Source: Gracilariopsis chorda
Taxonomy: Eukaryota > Rhodophyta > Florideophyceae > Gracilariales > Gracilariaceae
Assembly (NCBI GenBank): GCA_003194525.1
Contig: NBIV01000074.1
Location: 1-64,000, forward strand
Length of the DNA: 64,000 nt
Direction: 5' to 3'
The notes under the pieces were generated by a model. The model made no database searches. It was not told where the DNA came from and saw only the letters and a list, made by a program, of their open reading frames with translations. The stretch's first letter is position 1. The number at the start of each line of letters is the position of its first letter. Both the position numbers and the translations under genes were made by a program. Shown here one piece after another: positions 42,601 to 53,100 of the stretch.

Positions 42601-42961
42601 TTGGGTTCGGTGCGTTCCTGTGAGCGCAGACGGCAGGCGCATTGTGTCGGGGTCCGCGGACAAGACGGTGCGCGTGTGGAACGCGGAAGACGGGAGATCG
42701 ATGTTTGTGAGCAGCCTAGAGGGTGCGATGACGGTGACGCAGGTGGCGTGGGAGCCGATCGTCCCCGCGCTCGAACTGCCGTGCTCGCTAGGGCAGACGG
42801 CGCGGAGATACGAAGACAAATTCGCCGCCGAGCGGGAAGTGCGCGATGGAGGCGAGGCGGGACCACTGCTGGCCACGTGTGAATGCGAGGTTGCAAATTT
42901 CAACGGTGGTGACATGTATTTCTCCCGCGATTTTGACAGAATGTGCCGAATAATTCGCTGA
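39602..42961 (+). CDS. NLR-type receptor: helical N-terminus, NB-ARC, WD40 propeller
   Basis: 1119 residues from ATG 39602, the first in frame. Residues 1-130 are purely helical and heptad-like, similar in layout to the four-helix signalling bundles of plant RPW8/CC and fungal HeLo domains (inference). The NB-ARC NTPase follows: P-loop GQGGVGKT at 186-193, Walker B CLFLVDDIW, RMIYTSRD sensor, and CDGLPLAHGIAGR, matching the GLPL motif. A helical, winged-helix-type segment fills about 430-740. The C-terminus carries seven WD repeats, enough for one beta-propeller (IRVWDTCSG, then five KTVRVWNAQ-type blades). STAND ATPases of this kind sense ligands with the propeller and oligomerise through NB-ARC; many serve in immunity or programmed death. 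Five blades are nearly identical at the DNA level, and GC rises sharply there. Confidence 0.88.
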   Translation: MEYVALVAPVVKVVEKLEAIVNRYYERGDIIEDNRRQLGRLIRQYAEAAEILRQLETSKHFEIDRVTSARLRLFKIDLEEDGKTLEQWKEPINKAKRTKRVRRMKDVLDECEARSKEFFEFLNDKISPMLSSQPMRQDYYKARNTVPRNPPRLILNYNRSDTCEGKLKDAVLCKEEGQVVAVLACGQGGVGKTCALRGLAGETEVKSAFPGGLLYIQLGNDATMKSIVEGIATVVDKTGGEQLAKSIREMPLAKAAEKASDWFCAHTCLFLVDDIWRVNGIDSGVLTTLESMMNEKSRMIYTSRDERFLNRAHTRIEFRKKDTHGELSCRMLMKHAGYDAECDLSEENKNAFEAILDMCDGLPLAHGIAGRSVWNISRTKSAEQKQDAWSKFQQGILSHRNDMYDVTMEGYGKLPKIVDASLEVLERCNSNGRYCERFRALCVLQKQEKVSTRMLQKLWDTENLADAERVVDRFKEVSIAQKREDGGLVYIQLHDIVLDVATRMAEGRSERHKIFRDLVYSYTPRLRWGDTSFEWWETEDDGYIHDNVCRLLRNAEHVGQLMWLLSKPQWIAKRFVKNGIYAVEQDLKHGIALAENSNYGYANHKEHLDMVGRAARMSNATVATNPREVWFQLHGRLLLHATKCEQTKKFVEEIEQCAPRPWVKGSLGILQAPGAAEEIIKLPVCASSITVEDDETWISWRFEYDDKRMGVSKHTRASGVCEHHPLVMKEEDKRWLLDVHCKAFAKMGDRRSFVTAHGNGRIVTWNRDTGEMEREVECLGYISDAGSRFIGFSCDGTRVASTSSQRNIRVWDTCSGEAMGAPLVGHTASVICVAFSCNRNVLVSGSQDKTVRVWNAQSGEALTPRLVGHTHDVSCVAVSADGRRIVSGSADKTVRVWNAQSGEALTPSLVGHTDDVSCVAVSADGKRIVSGSYDKTVRMWNAQTGDALTALLVGHTDDVSCVAVSADGTRIVSGSRDKTVRVWNAQSGDALTPLLVGHTDWVRCVPVSADGRRIVSGSADKTVRVWNAEDGRSMFVSSLEGAMTVTQVAWEPIVPALELPCSLGQTARRYEDKFAAEREVRDGGEAGPLLATCECEVANFNGGDMYFSRDFDRMCRIIR
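42143..42687 (+). repeat. 129-bp WD40 blade repeats
   Basis: GACAAGACGGTGCG begins exactly at 42143, 42272, 42401, 42530 and 42659, a constant 129-bp (43-codon) period. Neighbouring units differ at roughly ten bases. Most differences change the same few residues: after SGS, after ALTP, after GHT, and at DG-x-RI. The rest, including third positions, is largely identical. Confidence 0.92.
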
Positions 42962-44818
42962 CGAGGAGCTGACGGCAGCCATGCCTCGACGATGCGTTTA
43001 GTTGCGTGCGTCGCAGTCCGGCCACTTGCACCTCAACCACAGTTGGTGACAGAGCACACTTCTTTGCTGTTCAAAGCATTATCGTACGTGACTTCTTGCT
43101 TGTACTACTGTCATTAGAACGTACCGTTGAATCAACATCTCTCGGACATCGGCGGCATCTTGCACCGCGTATTGCACTTTACTAGATTACAGTTACGTTC
43201 ACGGCGACAGCGCCATGCATTGAGCTTGTACTCAACATAAAACGCTCCAGCGCTATCAACCATTCGCTTCACGCAATCGTCGTCATCCGCGCAATCTTGC
43301 ACCTCACACAACCTTCTACTTGCGCTGACACTTTCTGCGCATTCCACGGAACGCTTGCACTACTCCGCAACGGGTGCATGTCGTTCTGCGTGGGTCATTT
43401 GAATGAGTGAGAGCCGTGCTTCTCGCGGATGAGTGCACCCCTCTCAGAGAGAGTCATTCGAATGTTTTTGAGCACAACCATTTTCGTTGCGACTATAAAT
43501 CACAATCAGCCACATCACCATTTCGTAGTGCACACTCGTCTACTCTTCAGCCGGCGTCGCTAACAAATATGCCGTTTCGGGCTGCCAAAGTGCATTTCAA
43601 CGCCAGTTCCATCATACGCTGTGCATAACATCCATCACAGAAACAGCTCAAGCCCCAATTTGTCGCTGAGAAATCGACTGACAATCGCAATCTCCAACCC
43701 TCTCCCACATCGTGTGACAATTGAGACCACAAAGATTCAACCCAGTGCCACTGCAGCACATCGCACCAAATTGTATAAAACGACCATTCCCATCGAACTC
43801 GCCGTACCTCTGCAACCATTCTCAGAACCAGACATGGCACTCGGTACGAATGACAGAGTCGCACCCGCCATAGCGGCGAAAGCACAAACTTGAAGAACAA
43901 AACCAGCGAATGGCCCCCGCAAAAGAATGCTTGAGAAGTAGAAGTGGACATTGCTAGTGAATTGTAGTCGCGTGTCCAGCGATATTAGATTCCACAGCAG
44001 GGTTTCAAAAATGCCAGCTCCAGGTTAGAATTTGCGCACGGTTAGCGATTGAAGGCGCTGCCACCACGGTTACTCCACCTGGAGTCTTACAATGAGCAAA
44101 CGGAATGTGTGCACCTTCAGTTACAATTGATTCTAAAGACCCACTTGGCACATACCAAGGGATACCGTTGGTACCCGTGATACAATCCCCGTTTCAAGAG
44201 GCGAGTCGGACCAGCGATTGTTTATAGTATATTCATGAAGATGATCCTCGTTCCTCTACAGGCAGCCCGTGTACGTCATTCTACAACCACATCCTCCGCT
44301 GGGCATTTTTTCGGCCGTATTTTTTCTCTTTACCGTCTTCCTCAAGATTTTTCCGTGGATGGCTAAAAGTTGACGATTGGAAGAATATTTGTTTGGTGGT
44401 AGCATTTCAAGTGGTCATCCGAAAGCCAAAAAGATGTCAGTGTCTAGGAGAGATAAGTAGTTGTCGCTGTTATCCCTAATTCGGCCTTAGTACACGAATT
44501 ACTAGTCTCTTATCGCGAACCCCAGGCTTCGAAACGATATACGTATCAAAAGCAATAAGGATGGAGTTCGGCAACGAGCGTAAGATGTACGAACAACTGG
44601 CTAGTGCCTTGTTGAGAGCCCTATGCTTCGAACTAGCATTGAGGTCCCGCAAAGAGCGCATGAGTGGCCAAAATTGGTGTGCTTTGTTCAAATCTTAACA
44701 AATTGAATAGTATGTGGATTTGGGACGTTCTTGGTTTTTCTTTCGCTTTTTAGCTTTGTGAAGGGTGAGCTCGAAAACCCCGATTGGCTCACGAAGCTTA
44801 CTTGAGCTGTTCTGCTCA
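42962..44818. other. no recognised gene
   Basis: Several short frames only. A minus-strand frame near 43132-43347 is Cys-rich but has no ATG. TACCGTTGGTA occurs at 44163-44173. Confidence 0.35.
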
Positions 44819-44842
44819 AAGCCGTTCTTAACAACCCTGATC
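44819..44842 (+). repeat. relic of a Harbinger copy 2-type end
   Basis: GCCGTTCTTAACAACCCTGA at 44821, extended by TC, matches the left end of Harbinger copy 2 (26602-26623) at 20 of 22 positions. No partner end was found nearby, so this is probably a broken element or MITE. Confidence 0.5.
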
Positions 44843-45408
44843 GAGTGATAGAGCTCTATATCAGGCTCTGTTCAGACGTGTTCTATGACGGGGTGAGTGT
44901 AACGGAACGGTAGAGAGTTTTACCTGTACCCCTAACCAGTTCACTTTGTTATCGTTGTAGTTCTGTTTTATTCGTTAGTATTTAGTTGAAGAACGTTATT
45001 CTTCTGTGGAAGAGCTAAAACTACATACAGGCTTGTAGACCTGGATCTGGCAAGAGCTCAGCCAGATCGAGGCCACGACCACTCCGAACTCTTTCGTTTG
45101 TTACACCTAGGCACTAGTACTGACAGTATCTACAAATGTAAGAACGAAGCTCAAACCCATCGGGTTCAAGTTCTTCTCAGACCTTCACAATGTGTGAAGT
45201 TCACACGCTGCTTCACCTAAATTGTCTCTTTATAAGGGTGAGTTCATGCTTTCTTGCCATCGCACTGGAGCGGTGCAGGTGAGGGGTAGAAACGAGCAGA
45301 CAACAATAAAACATTCATTGTCATTTTTTTGACTACGGAACCGGCTCAAGAGTGTAACACTCCGTTATCCACACTACTAGAAGTTTTGAAAACATCGAGA
45401 ATACTATG
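44843..45408. other. unassigned, LTR-like composition
   Basis: Contains a hairpin with 8-bp arms, GATCTGGC ... GCCAGATC near 45052, CTTCAC ... GTGAAG near 45183, an AATAAA at about 45307 and GAGTG-TAA-CACTC near 45350. The mix of hairpins and polyadenylation-like signal recalls an LTR, but no matching second copy or target duplication is seen. Confidence 0.25.
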
Positions 45409-46050
45409 TTCTCTCTCTCTCTGTTTACGAACGAGTAACATCAATTCTATGTTAGCCCGGGGGTTTGCTAAGGACCCCTACAACCTATAACGCGTTCTTC
45501 GTACGATAGCTATTAGCTACAACCCGGAGTCGTGCTACACACACTGGGTTACTACTATACTAAGAATGCATTAGGTGTCTAGGCGTGTTCAACCGCAGAA
45601 TCGTTTCGTTTCCGAGGACTGTTGCCTTCTTCATTCCACCATTTCATTCAACCTCTAGAGGTCCTCGGGTAAGGGGCACACCACGACAAGGCGATTCGCA
45701 TGTACCACGTTGGCCGCCAAGAAACCATTGACGACATCCTTTCCGCCCAATCCTCATTTCAGCGGCAAGATCGGGGGTAAGAACCGGCGCGTAACCTGCT
45801 GCGGCGTCTGATCCAAGTGTAGATCCTCCGAGAAAACCCTGGAAAAAACCCCGGTCCAGAGGCTCCTTTGGAGCTCTTCCTTCGAGGGAAAAATTCGGGG
45901 AAACAGCGGCTGGATCTTCTTCCGGTAGCGGGCCCGTGACCGACTGCGTACGTGCAGTTACGCGGGTGACTTTTCAAGACTATTCACCCAGGTCCGCGAG
46001 GGCAACTGGCAAGCTGACCGGTTGCTTGGGCGAGTTTAACGACCTCCCGG
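45409..46050 (-). repeat. 650-bp GA-tailed repeat, minus-oriented copy
   Basis: This is the inverted partner of 46581-47230, similar over its whole length (about 80 percent by eye). Its 3' end, on the minus strand, is GTTCGTAAACAGAGAGAGAG. Both copies hold related protein-like text (CTYAVGH, FPEFFPRRK, GFSRR), so the unit descends from a coding retroelement segment. The tail resembles that of the LINE at 32580-32614 (CGTAAAAGAGAGAG). Confidence 0.7.
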
Positions 46051-46149
46051 GTCGTAATACTATGTTACAATTCCAGCCGATTTGCAAAATGCTAGACAGG
46101 CATTGTGATAATCAGTTGCTGCAAGCATTGCACAATTCGGTTCTTTCTC

Positions 46150-46390
46150 TCTTTTACGAGTACACTAGTTTATTCCTACATAGTGCAGAACGCTTCAATT
46201 GAAAGTAGCGTTCTCTCACTAGGAAGCCCAGCATTCGTTCAGGCCACTTTCTGAAGATTTCAAAAATCCCCAGTCCTTGTCGTTCTTGTGTAGTTGGCAA
46301 GCAAAGTCTTCTTGACAAGGGCCTCAATGGACATCTTAAAACATAATGGTCCACATCGTTTAGCACATACGGCCTATGCCTGGAAACCAA
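46150..46390 (-). mobile_element. LINE 3' fragment, same family as 28325-32614
   Basis: The minus strand encodes VLNDVDHYVLRCPLR, the C-terminal zinc-type motif of the full LINE, through to CALCRN, then an untranslated end with GTAAAAGAGAG. The rest of the LINE is missing: a 5'-truncated insertion, the usual product of incomplete reverse transcription. Confidence 0.8.
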
Positions 46391-46580
46391 TCATCGTTTC
46401 GATAAATAAGATCCCAAAAGACGCAAGCATGGTGTGTGACCCATTGCTAGTTGCGATAAAGCAACATCGGCTGCGCGTTGAGATACCACTCTATCGAGTT
46501 CCTTAGGGATACAAAGTATAATCGAGACAAAATGTTGTTTCTTTGTCACTCTTCTTTTCTCATCTGCGTGATCAACTGGG

Positions 46581-47230
46581 ACGACCGATCCGAGAGGTCG
46601 TTCAACTCGTCCAGGCGGTTCGTCAGCTTGCAGGTTGCCGACCTGGGTGGAGAGTCGTGAAAAGGCCCCCGTCCAGCTGCACGTACGCAGTCGGTCACGA
46701 GCCTGTTGTCAGAAGGAGATCCAAGCACCGTTTTCCTGAATTTTTCCCTCGAAGGAAAGGCTCCAAAGAAGCCTCTGAACGGGGTTTTCCGGGGTTTTCT
46801 CGGAGGACTACGCTTGGATCGGATGATATTACAAGCTACGCGCCGGTTCTTATGTCTGATGTCGCCGATGATATGAGAATTGGGCGAAAAGACGTCGTCA
46901 ATGGTTTCTATGGCGGCCAATGTGGTACATGTGAAGCGCCTTGTCGTGGTGTGCCCCTTAACCAACGATCTCTAGAGGATGAATGAAGAGGTGCAGAGAA
47001 GAAGGCGATAGTCGTCGGAAACGAAACGCTTCAGCGGTTGAAGACACCGACGGGACCTAATACTTTCTTCGTATCATATGTAGGCCAATGAGTGTAGCAC
47101 GGCTACTGGTTTGTAGTTCGAGGCTATGGTATAGGAGTAGGTATTATAAGCTGTCGGGGTTCTTAGCAAACCCCCGCGCTACGAGGAATTAATGCATGCG
47201 TGTTCGTAAAACAAAGAGAGAGAGAGAACT
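46581..47230 (+). repeat. 650-bp GA-tailed repeat, plus-oriented copy
   Basis: Inverted partner of 45409-46050. It ends TTCGTAAAACAAAGAGAGAG. The minus strand of this copy is also open over 139 codons, but the protein-like text shared between the two copies reads in the direction of the tail. Confidence 0.7.
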
Positions 47231-47245
47231 GGAACGAAAATTTGA

Positions 47246-47600
47246 TCCTTCTTCTTCTTCTTCTTCTTCTTCTTCATTCTTTAGTATGGTCCGTCGCTCC
47301 TAATTTCGAAGCGACAGGAGATCTATCTAATTACAGGTGGTTCTCTCTCTTGAAGAATGCCAAAAACTTTTAATTATTTCTAAAAGCGATTTGTCTCCTC
47401 TTCCTCTAGCCGCGGCGAGTTTATTGCGACGGGTTCCGTCAGTGCGCGGACAGCGGAACAGAACGTGATCCACATTTTTCTTGACTGCTGTACCACACTC
47501 ACAACGCACTACTTCCTTGTTCAGATAGGAACCCACTGGTTGTAAGGAAGGGGCATGCCTCGTCGCAAACTGAGCGAGCGTTACTTCTGCTGTTCAATCG
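47246..47600 (-). mobile_element. LINE 3' fragment of a second family, (GAA)n tail
   Basis: The minus strand encodes VRCECGTAVKKNVDHVLFRC, the same zinc-type C-terminal motif with a different sequence, and then ends in a run of GAA trinucleotides (TTC on plus, about 47248-47276). A second LINE family with a different tail is therefore present as a truncated copy. Confidence 0.65.
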
Positions 47601-48955
47601 CGTTTACAATATGTTAAGTAATTAAGGAAAAAGTAAGACCTGTACGGCTAGTTCTTTTTTGACAGAGATTGGTAATCTTGGCGCAGCGAAAGCTCGAACA
47701 CAGCCAGATATGGTAGCTTAAGGGTAGAACGACCAATTTTTATTTTTCACAAAATTGTGTTTAGCGGGCTTAAAACAGCCGTTAAATTTTCTATGTTGAC
47801 GTCTTTGCTAGTGTGTTTTAGCCAGTCGATGCTTATTGCCCTTTTTTGGTTCTTTGAAGTGCTGCCATTTGTTGAAAGATGGTATACGGCAAATATAACG
47901 ACCAGGTGGTGACGTTTCCGATAACGCCTTATTTCTGTGCTTGGTACCGTGAAGGTGTTTCTCGAGTTGTGTGCGGCTGTTGAAGCGTACATTGCAGTTT
48001 TCACACCTTGATGTACGGATGCAACATCGAATTGTACGCTTCTGCTGGCGGTGGATGCGATCGTTTTCAGTATGCTAAAGTTGGTGTTTCCTGCGTCGCT
48101 GATCGGCAAGAAAATCCTGCGCTTCTGATTGGCTGAGGCGTACGCTTTACGAATAAGGTGCCTGACTGTGTAGACCGTTGCAGTTTTTCCCCCAACAGAG
48201 GCTTGTTGACGTTTGTCTAAAGTTTCTGGTTCTTGTAAACTTGCTCAGGAGATGGTGGTTGAGTACCAGGCGTCTGGTGGTCAAGGGAAACGAGGTTGTC
48301 GAATGGTTCAAATGATAGCGAACGGGGTTTTGAGGAGAGGTTGTGGTCAGCTACGGAGGTTCAAGGGTCAGCACGGTCCACGGATGGTGAAGGCGGCGGT
48401 TTTGACTGTGGCTTGAAGAATGCGTTGGTATTGGTGTATTCCGACGGCGGAGACGGCCGAAACCTGGATCGAAGTATTTAGCGCTCTGTAAACACACAAT
48501 AAAATTGGTCGGTCATAAATAAAAATTCAGTATGATCTGGGTCTCTGTAGCCCATCCAAACATGAGTAGTTTTGTGTAGCAAGATCGACCAAGGCTGGAT
48601 GGTCACCGGTTTCAGGTAAGTGCAATACTTATTTGCAAATGTTACCAATGTTAGGAACGGAGATGCAATGGTTGAAATGGTTAGAATAGTCGATGATACT
48701 GATCCCAGTTGAAAGTAAGAGCATCCATATGGTTTTATATATAGTTCCTCGCTTATTTCTATCAGTGGCATTAGTAGATGCGAAATCGTGCTATTTTATC
48801 GGCATCATGCTTGGTTTTCTCGTTCGCCTCCATATGTTGGTGGTTTACTAAGCTCAGTGCCAAACCTAGTCAATTGATGACTTGGCGAATTCCGCCAGCC
48901 CTGATGACTTGTTTTATGACTGTGTTAGAACGAACGTACGGGCGTCAGATTATGA
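47601..48955. other. no recognised gene
   Basis: The longest frame, minus 48109-47747 (120 codons), shows no motif I recognise. Nothing else is supported. Confidence 0.35.
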
Positions 48956-50153
48956 CAGACGACAGAGAACACCGATGCACGATACCGTGGGAGACCGGAG
49001 GGTGGACAGATGGCAAGAGTGCACCTGACCGGCACGGTGCACCTGGGGACTGTTGGGACGGGATACACGTGTCCGACCGGAAGGAAGGGCAGACGTGCCA
49101 GCAAGACCCTACATAATTTTTAATTAATTTTTAGGTAGTACGTACGCAGTCCCGCCATTGGTCCATATCTGCCGAGGTGCTTCGTCGCCGAAGTGCACCT
49201 CGGGGCCGGCGGGTCTACTTAGCATGACAGTACCACTCGACCCCCATGAACGAGTAAATGCAGACGTCATCCCACCAAACGGACTAGTTTCTTGTTCTAG
49301 TTGGCGATACAGACTGCCCACTAGCTTGTACTACTACTCCGCACGGTAATCCACGAGCGGTACACGGCCGCAAACACTCTACGCGTGCTCCGTGACCACG
49401 CCTGACGCAGTTGCCCGTCCGGCTCCGCAGCCCTCGACCGGCGTCTCCCGACATCTACCGTTCGGATCACCGAGCACATCTTCCGCCCGGGCTTTCTAGG
49501 AAATCCTTCTACTGACCACTGAGGCACGTCCGACCGGTCTGCATCTTGTGCTAAAGCATTGCGCTTCCCCACAATGCCTTGGCAAGGATCAGTAACAGGT
49601 AGGGTGTTGATGATATTGCATGAGTCCATGGTGACCGCGATGAGTTGGCGCGGATCTTTTGGGAATCCTTCATGAACATTTGATCACTGTGTGGTATAAC
49701 GGAACACAGTCAATGACAAATGGGTAGTTCGTGTGGACCTCGGCTGTAGGGAGCGCCGGGTGGGCTCGACCTAGAAGGGGAAAAGAGGGCTACCGGTAGG
49801 GTCTGTGGCCGCAGAAACCACTACAGGTGCGAGATAGTCGGCTAGTTCTACGTACCAGCGTGGTAGTCCCTAGGTATCGTGACTGGCCGACTAGTAATAC
49901 CTGATAAGATCTTGGATACCAAAACGGTTGACAGTAAAAACAAGTTGGTATCAAATTATCGAAGGGGTGCCTACCGTTTACCTTGACGCGGGAGGATGCT
50001 GACGCTCACCTTAAGAGTGGGCGAGCTTGACTCCCCGTGGACATAGCACCGGGAGTCGAGCTCGCCCATTTACGTGTGCCACGTCTGAGTTACACCCTAG
50101 TGGTGCACCTCAGTACTGTAGCTAGCAGTTAGAACTATTTCTAAAAATTAAAG
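48956..50153. other. GC-rich, hairpin-bearing unassigned block
   Basis: Sharply richer in GC than its flanks and bounded by T/A-rich runs (TTTTTAATTAATTTTTAG near 49118 and CTAAAAATTAAAG near 50142). It contains long hairpins: 49172-49203 (CCGAGGTGC paired with GCACCTCGG, closed inside by TTCG/CGAA) within an outer CCCGCC/GGCGGG pair, and 50018-50068 (18-bp arms with one G-T pair, loop of 15). GATACCAA ... TTGGTATC near 49916-49950 is another. No protein motif is clear. It may be part of a retroelement leader. Confidence 0.4.
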
Positions 50154-53100
50154 TTAAATATTAGGACATACCGCCCTGGTCCAATCACCCACCTGACACA
50201 CCGAACTGGTATTTTGAACACCACTTTGGTAGAAAACCCCACTATACGACACACTGCTATACCATATGAGGTGTCTGTCAACGTTGCAAATGGTAGGCAA
50301 CGTGTACTTCGGAGCTAACTTCATCCATGTGGGCATCCCAGACTTCTCTGTTATAATTATGTTGTATTGTCATATTGACAGCATGTCACAAAAGATGTCA
50401 ACTCGGCTTTGAGGACAGGTACACATGTCATATAGAAAGCCAATGTCTTCAGGGGATCCAGTAGAATAGAACTAGGAAGACTAGTAAAACTGATGATGGA
50501 GCCAATTTCACTCAAACAAAGGTAAGTACTAACCAAATATGACGATGAGCAGCCAGATTGTCACGTGCGACATGTTTTCTATTTCCGATGGGAATTTTTT
50601 GGTTGGCGGTATTCTGCACCATCCTCTCAAGCTGGCGTGCTCCGTACGTCTGACCAGGCAGTGATACCACATCTACCTGCCAGGTTTCCATGCGTTCATG
50701 GTGATTCAAAGCCGCCTCTTGGGCTTCCGAAAGCGGAGAACTTGCTACGTGCCGAAGACGCACGCCTGTGGGTGTTACATCCATATGTCATTACCGACAT
50801 TTGCGAAGTAGCCAATGGATACCGTGCATTGGCAAGGACGTAACACGCCCAAATGGTGTCGCAGTGGGGACCATGGATGAATATGTCTCTCAGACATTAC
50901 GAAAGCAGGGCGCGTTATGCAATCGAGCTGGGCAGTGCAAAGAACTGGTGCAAACTACGGATGTATTCTTTCGCATGGCGGTTGTGTACTTGCTGCAGAT
51001 TTTCAACCAAACTAGCAGGAAACCAACGATGGTATTCCATCGCGGCATTGGGTGAACCGTCACCCTCTTTGAGGAATACGTTAAGCCACTTCGGTCTCAG
51101 GATGGGCTTTGTTCTTATCGGGTACGGGAATGTTCTGCCTTCGGCAGTACCGAAGCACTGGGTTACATGGTAAATACTTCGCATTGCGAAAGGTGTTTTC
51201 TTCTGGCGTAAACCCTGATCATCTTACCTTACATTGGTGGTCCTCTGCTGTTCCTTGGGTACGACCCACGATCCGCCTTATGACCACTTCGTCACTTTGC
51301 GTGTCCGCTGGGAGCTTGGAAGCCCCGACGACAACGTAGCCAAGTTTAAAACGCTCTTTGCGCCCATTGTTTTTAATGAGAACCGTGTTGTGTCCTGTGC
51401 CAGTGCTCAGCACTTTAAAAAGTCCTTTCACCTTCCAGGGCACCTTTCGTGAGACTTGCTCACCTGATACCCTAGCTTTCTCGGTATCCACATTCCTGCC
51501 GATGTACACATACGCCCTGGGATTGGGCATATTTCGCTCGACGACGGGTGCGTTGTATCTTGGTTTGTAGCACTTTTGCGCTTTATTCAAGGTTTCTATA
51601 GCTCACAGAATGAGTTGGCTCAGATGTGCCAGGTTCTGCATCTTCACCTCTCCAGTCTTTCGCCTGTTCAGGGATTTAAGACGTTAGTGAACCAATAGTT
51701 CGGGAACCCAAGGGAGTACCAACTCAAAATGGGAGTGCCCCATGCTATCATGCACCTGGTTGTTATAGCCAAAAGTCAGCGCATCGCTGTGAGGCTCCCA
51801 TATGTGCTGATTTCCAGCGACAAACTGCGTCTAGTAGGGCAAAATGATTCTGTTGAACCTCTCAGCTTGGCTGCCTGGCATTTGAATGATACGTCGATTT
51901 AAGGAACTTTATGATGCAGAAGATTCGGCACACACTCTGAATAACTTCGAAGCAAAGCCGGATTTGTTTTCAGAGAGGACAGTAACGGGGGGGCGGTACA
52001 CAAACGTCCAATGGGTGCTGAACGCTTCTGTGGCTGTGAAGGCACTACCTGACAGTAACAGGACGGTCTTCGTCAACGTTTAGTAGCGATCAAAGATCAC
52101 TAATAGGTAACGATCGCCTCGCGCTTTGTCCCCTGGATCAGGCGCAGTACGTCGATGGTGACACTTTCCCACGGCGCAGTCGCCAGTAAGAGTTTCAAAC
52201 GTGACGCATTTCGTTTTAGAGAGATTCTCTGGTTCACACAGGAGTCACATTCATTGACCAGTCGATACACATCGGCAGTCATGCTTGGTCAACACAATCT
52301 GGGATGCATGGTCGCGCACATCCTTCGTCGGTCCGAATGAACTGCCGCACGCGGGTAATGATGCATATGCATCATTCGATCTCGGAGAGGCTTAGGTACG
52401 AGCACCTGCTCACTTTGGTCCAACCTGGACCGACGGACTAGTAGTCATTCTCCATGAGTATAAATTAAACCCTTCCAGTTATTCAAGGATTTCTCCAGCA
52501 TCTCTATACAAACTGGACTAGTGGCCTGCTCTGCAAACAGCTCCTCCTATTACAAGTCTGTCACTTCGTGTTCGTCGAGGTCGAAAATACCATCCATCGG
52601 ATGCACGACCGCACAAAACGGTTCTTGGTCTTGATGAGCCTCCGGCTTGTATAGGAAATAAGGAATGTTCTCCGACGGTTTGATGGTGGTCTCACAAACC
52701 ATCGGGATGCGCTATAGTGCATCTTCAGCCAGGTTCTCCAAATTCTTCTTTTAGAGGAATTCAAATTCGTGCTCCACGATGCGTAGCCTCCACCTCGGTA
52801 ATCCACTAATGACGTCAGAACTCGACAAATCCAAAAGCCATTTCAAGGCTTGGTAGGATGATGAACGTTAAGGACGTGCGCTCTAGATAAGGCCGAAGAA
52901 TGGTCAAGCATACAACTGCCAGACATTCTCGCTCTGTAGCAAAGTAGTTCTGCTCCGCTGAAGACAGAGTCCTACTCCAGTATTCATTTGGGTTACAGAT
53001 TCTGTCAAGCTTTTCTGTCAAGACACACCCTATCTGTCCAGCACTGGCATCAATTACAACCTTTTCCGCAATCTTGCCGTTGGCAGCGTGAGGATTGGTG

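Noticed and set aside
42143-42687. CRISPR-like or satellite array
   Set aside because: The regular 129-bp period is fully explained by in-frame WD40 blades.
42105-42896. Long minus-strand frame opposite the WD40 blades (263 codons)
   Set aside because: Shadow frame created by the GC-rich 129-bp repeats of the receptor; its Arg/Ala/Pro text repeats with the same period.
43132-43347. Cys-rich minus-strand frame
   Set aside because: No ATG and no signal peptide; the Cys content alone is not enough.
44880-45400. Solo LTR
   Set aside because: TG/CA-like ends can be picked, but no 5-bp target duplicate or second copy was found.
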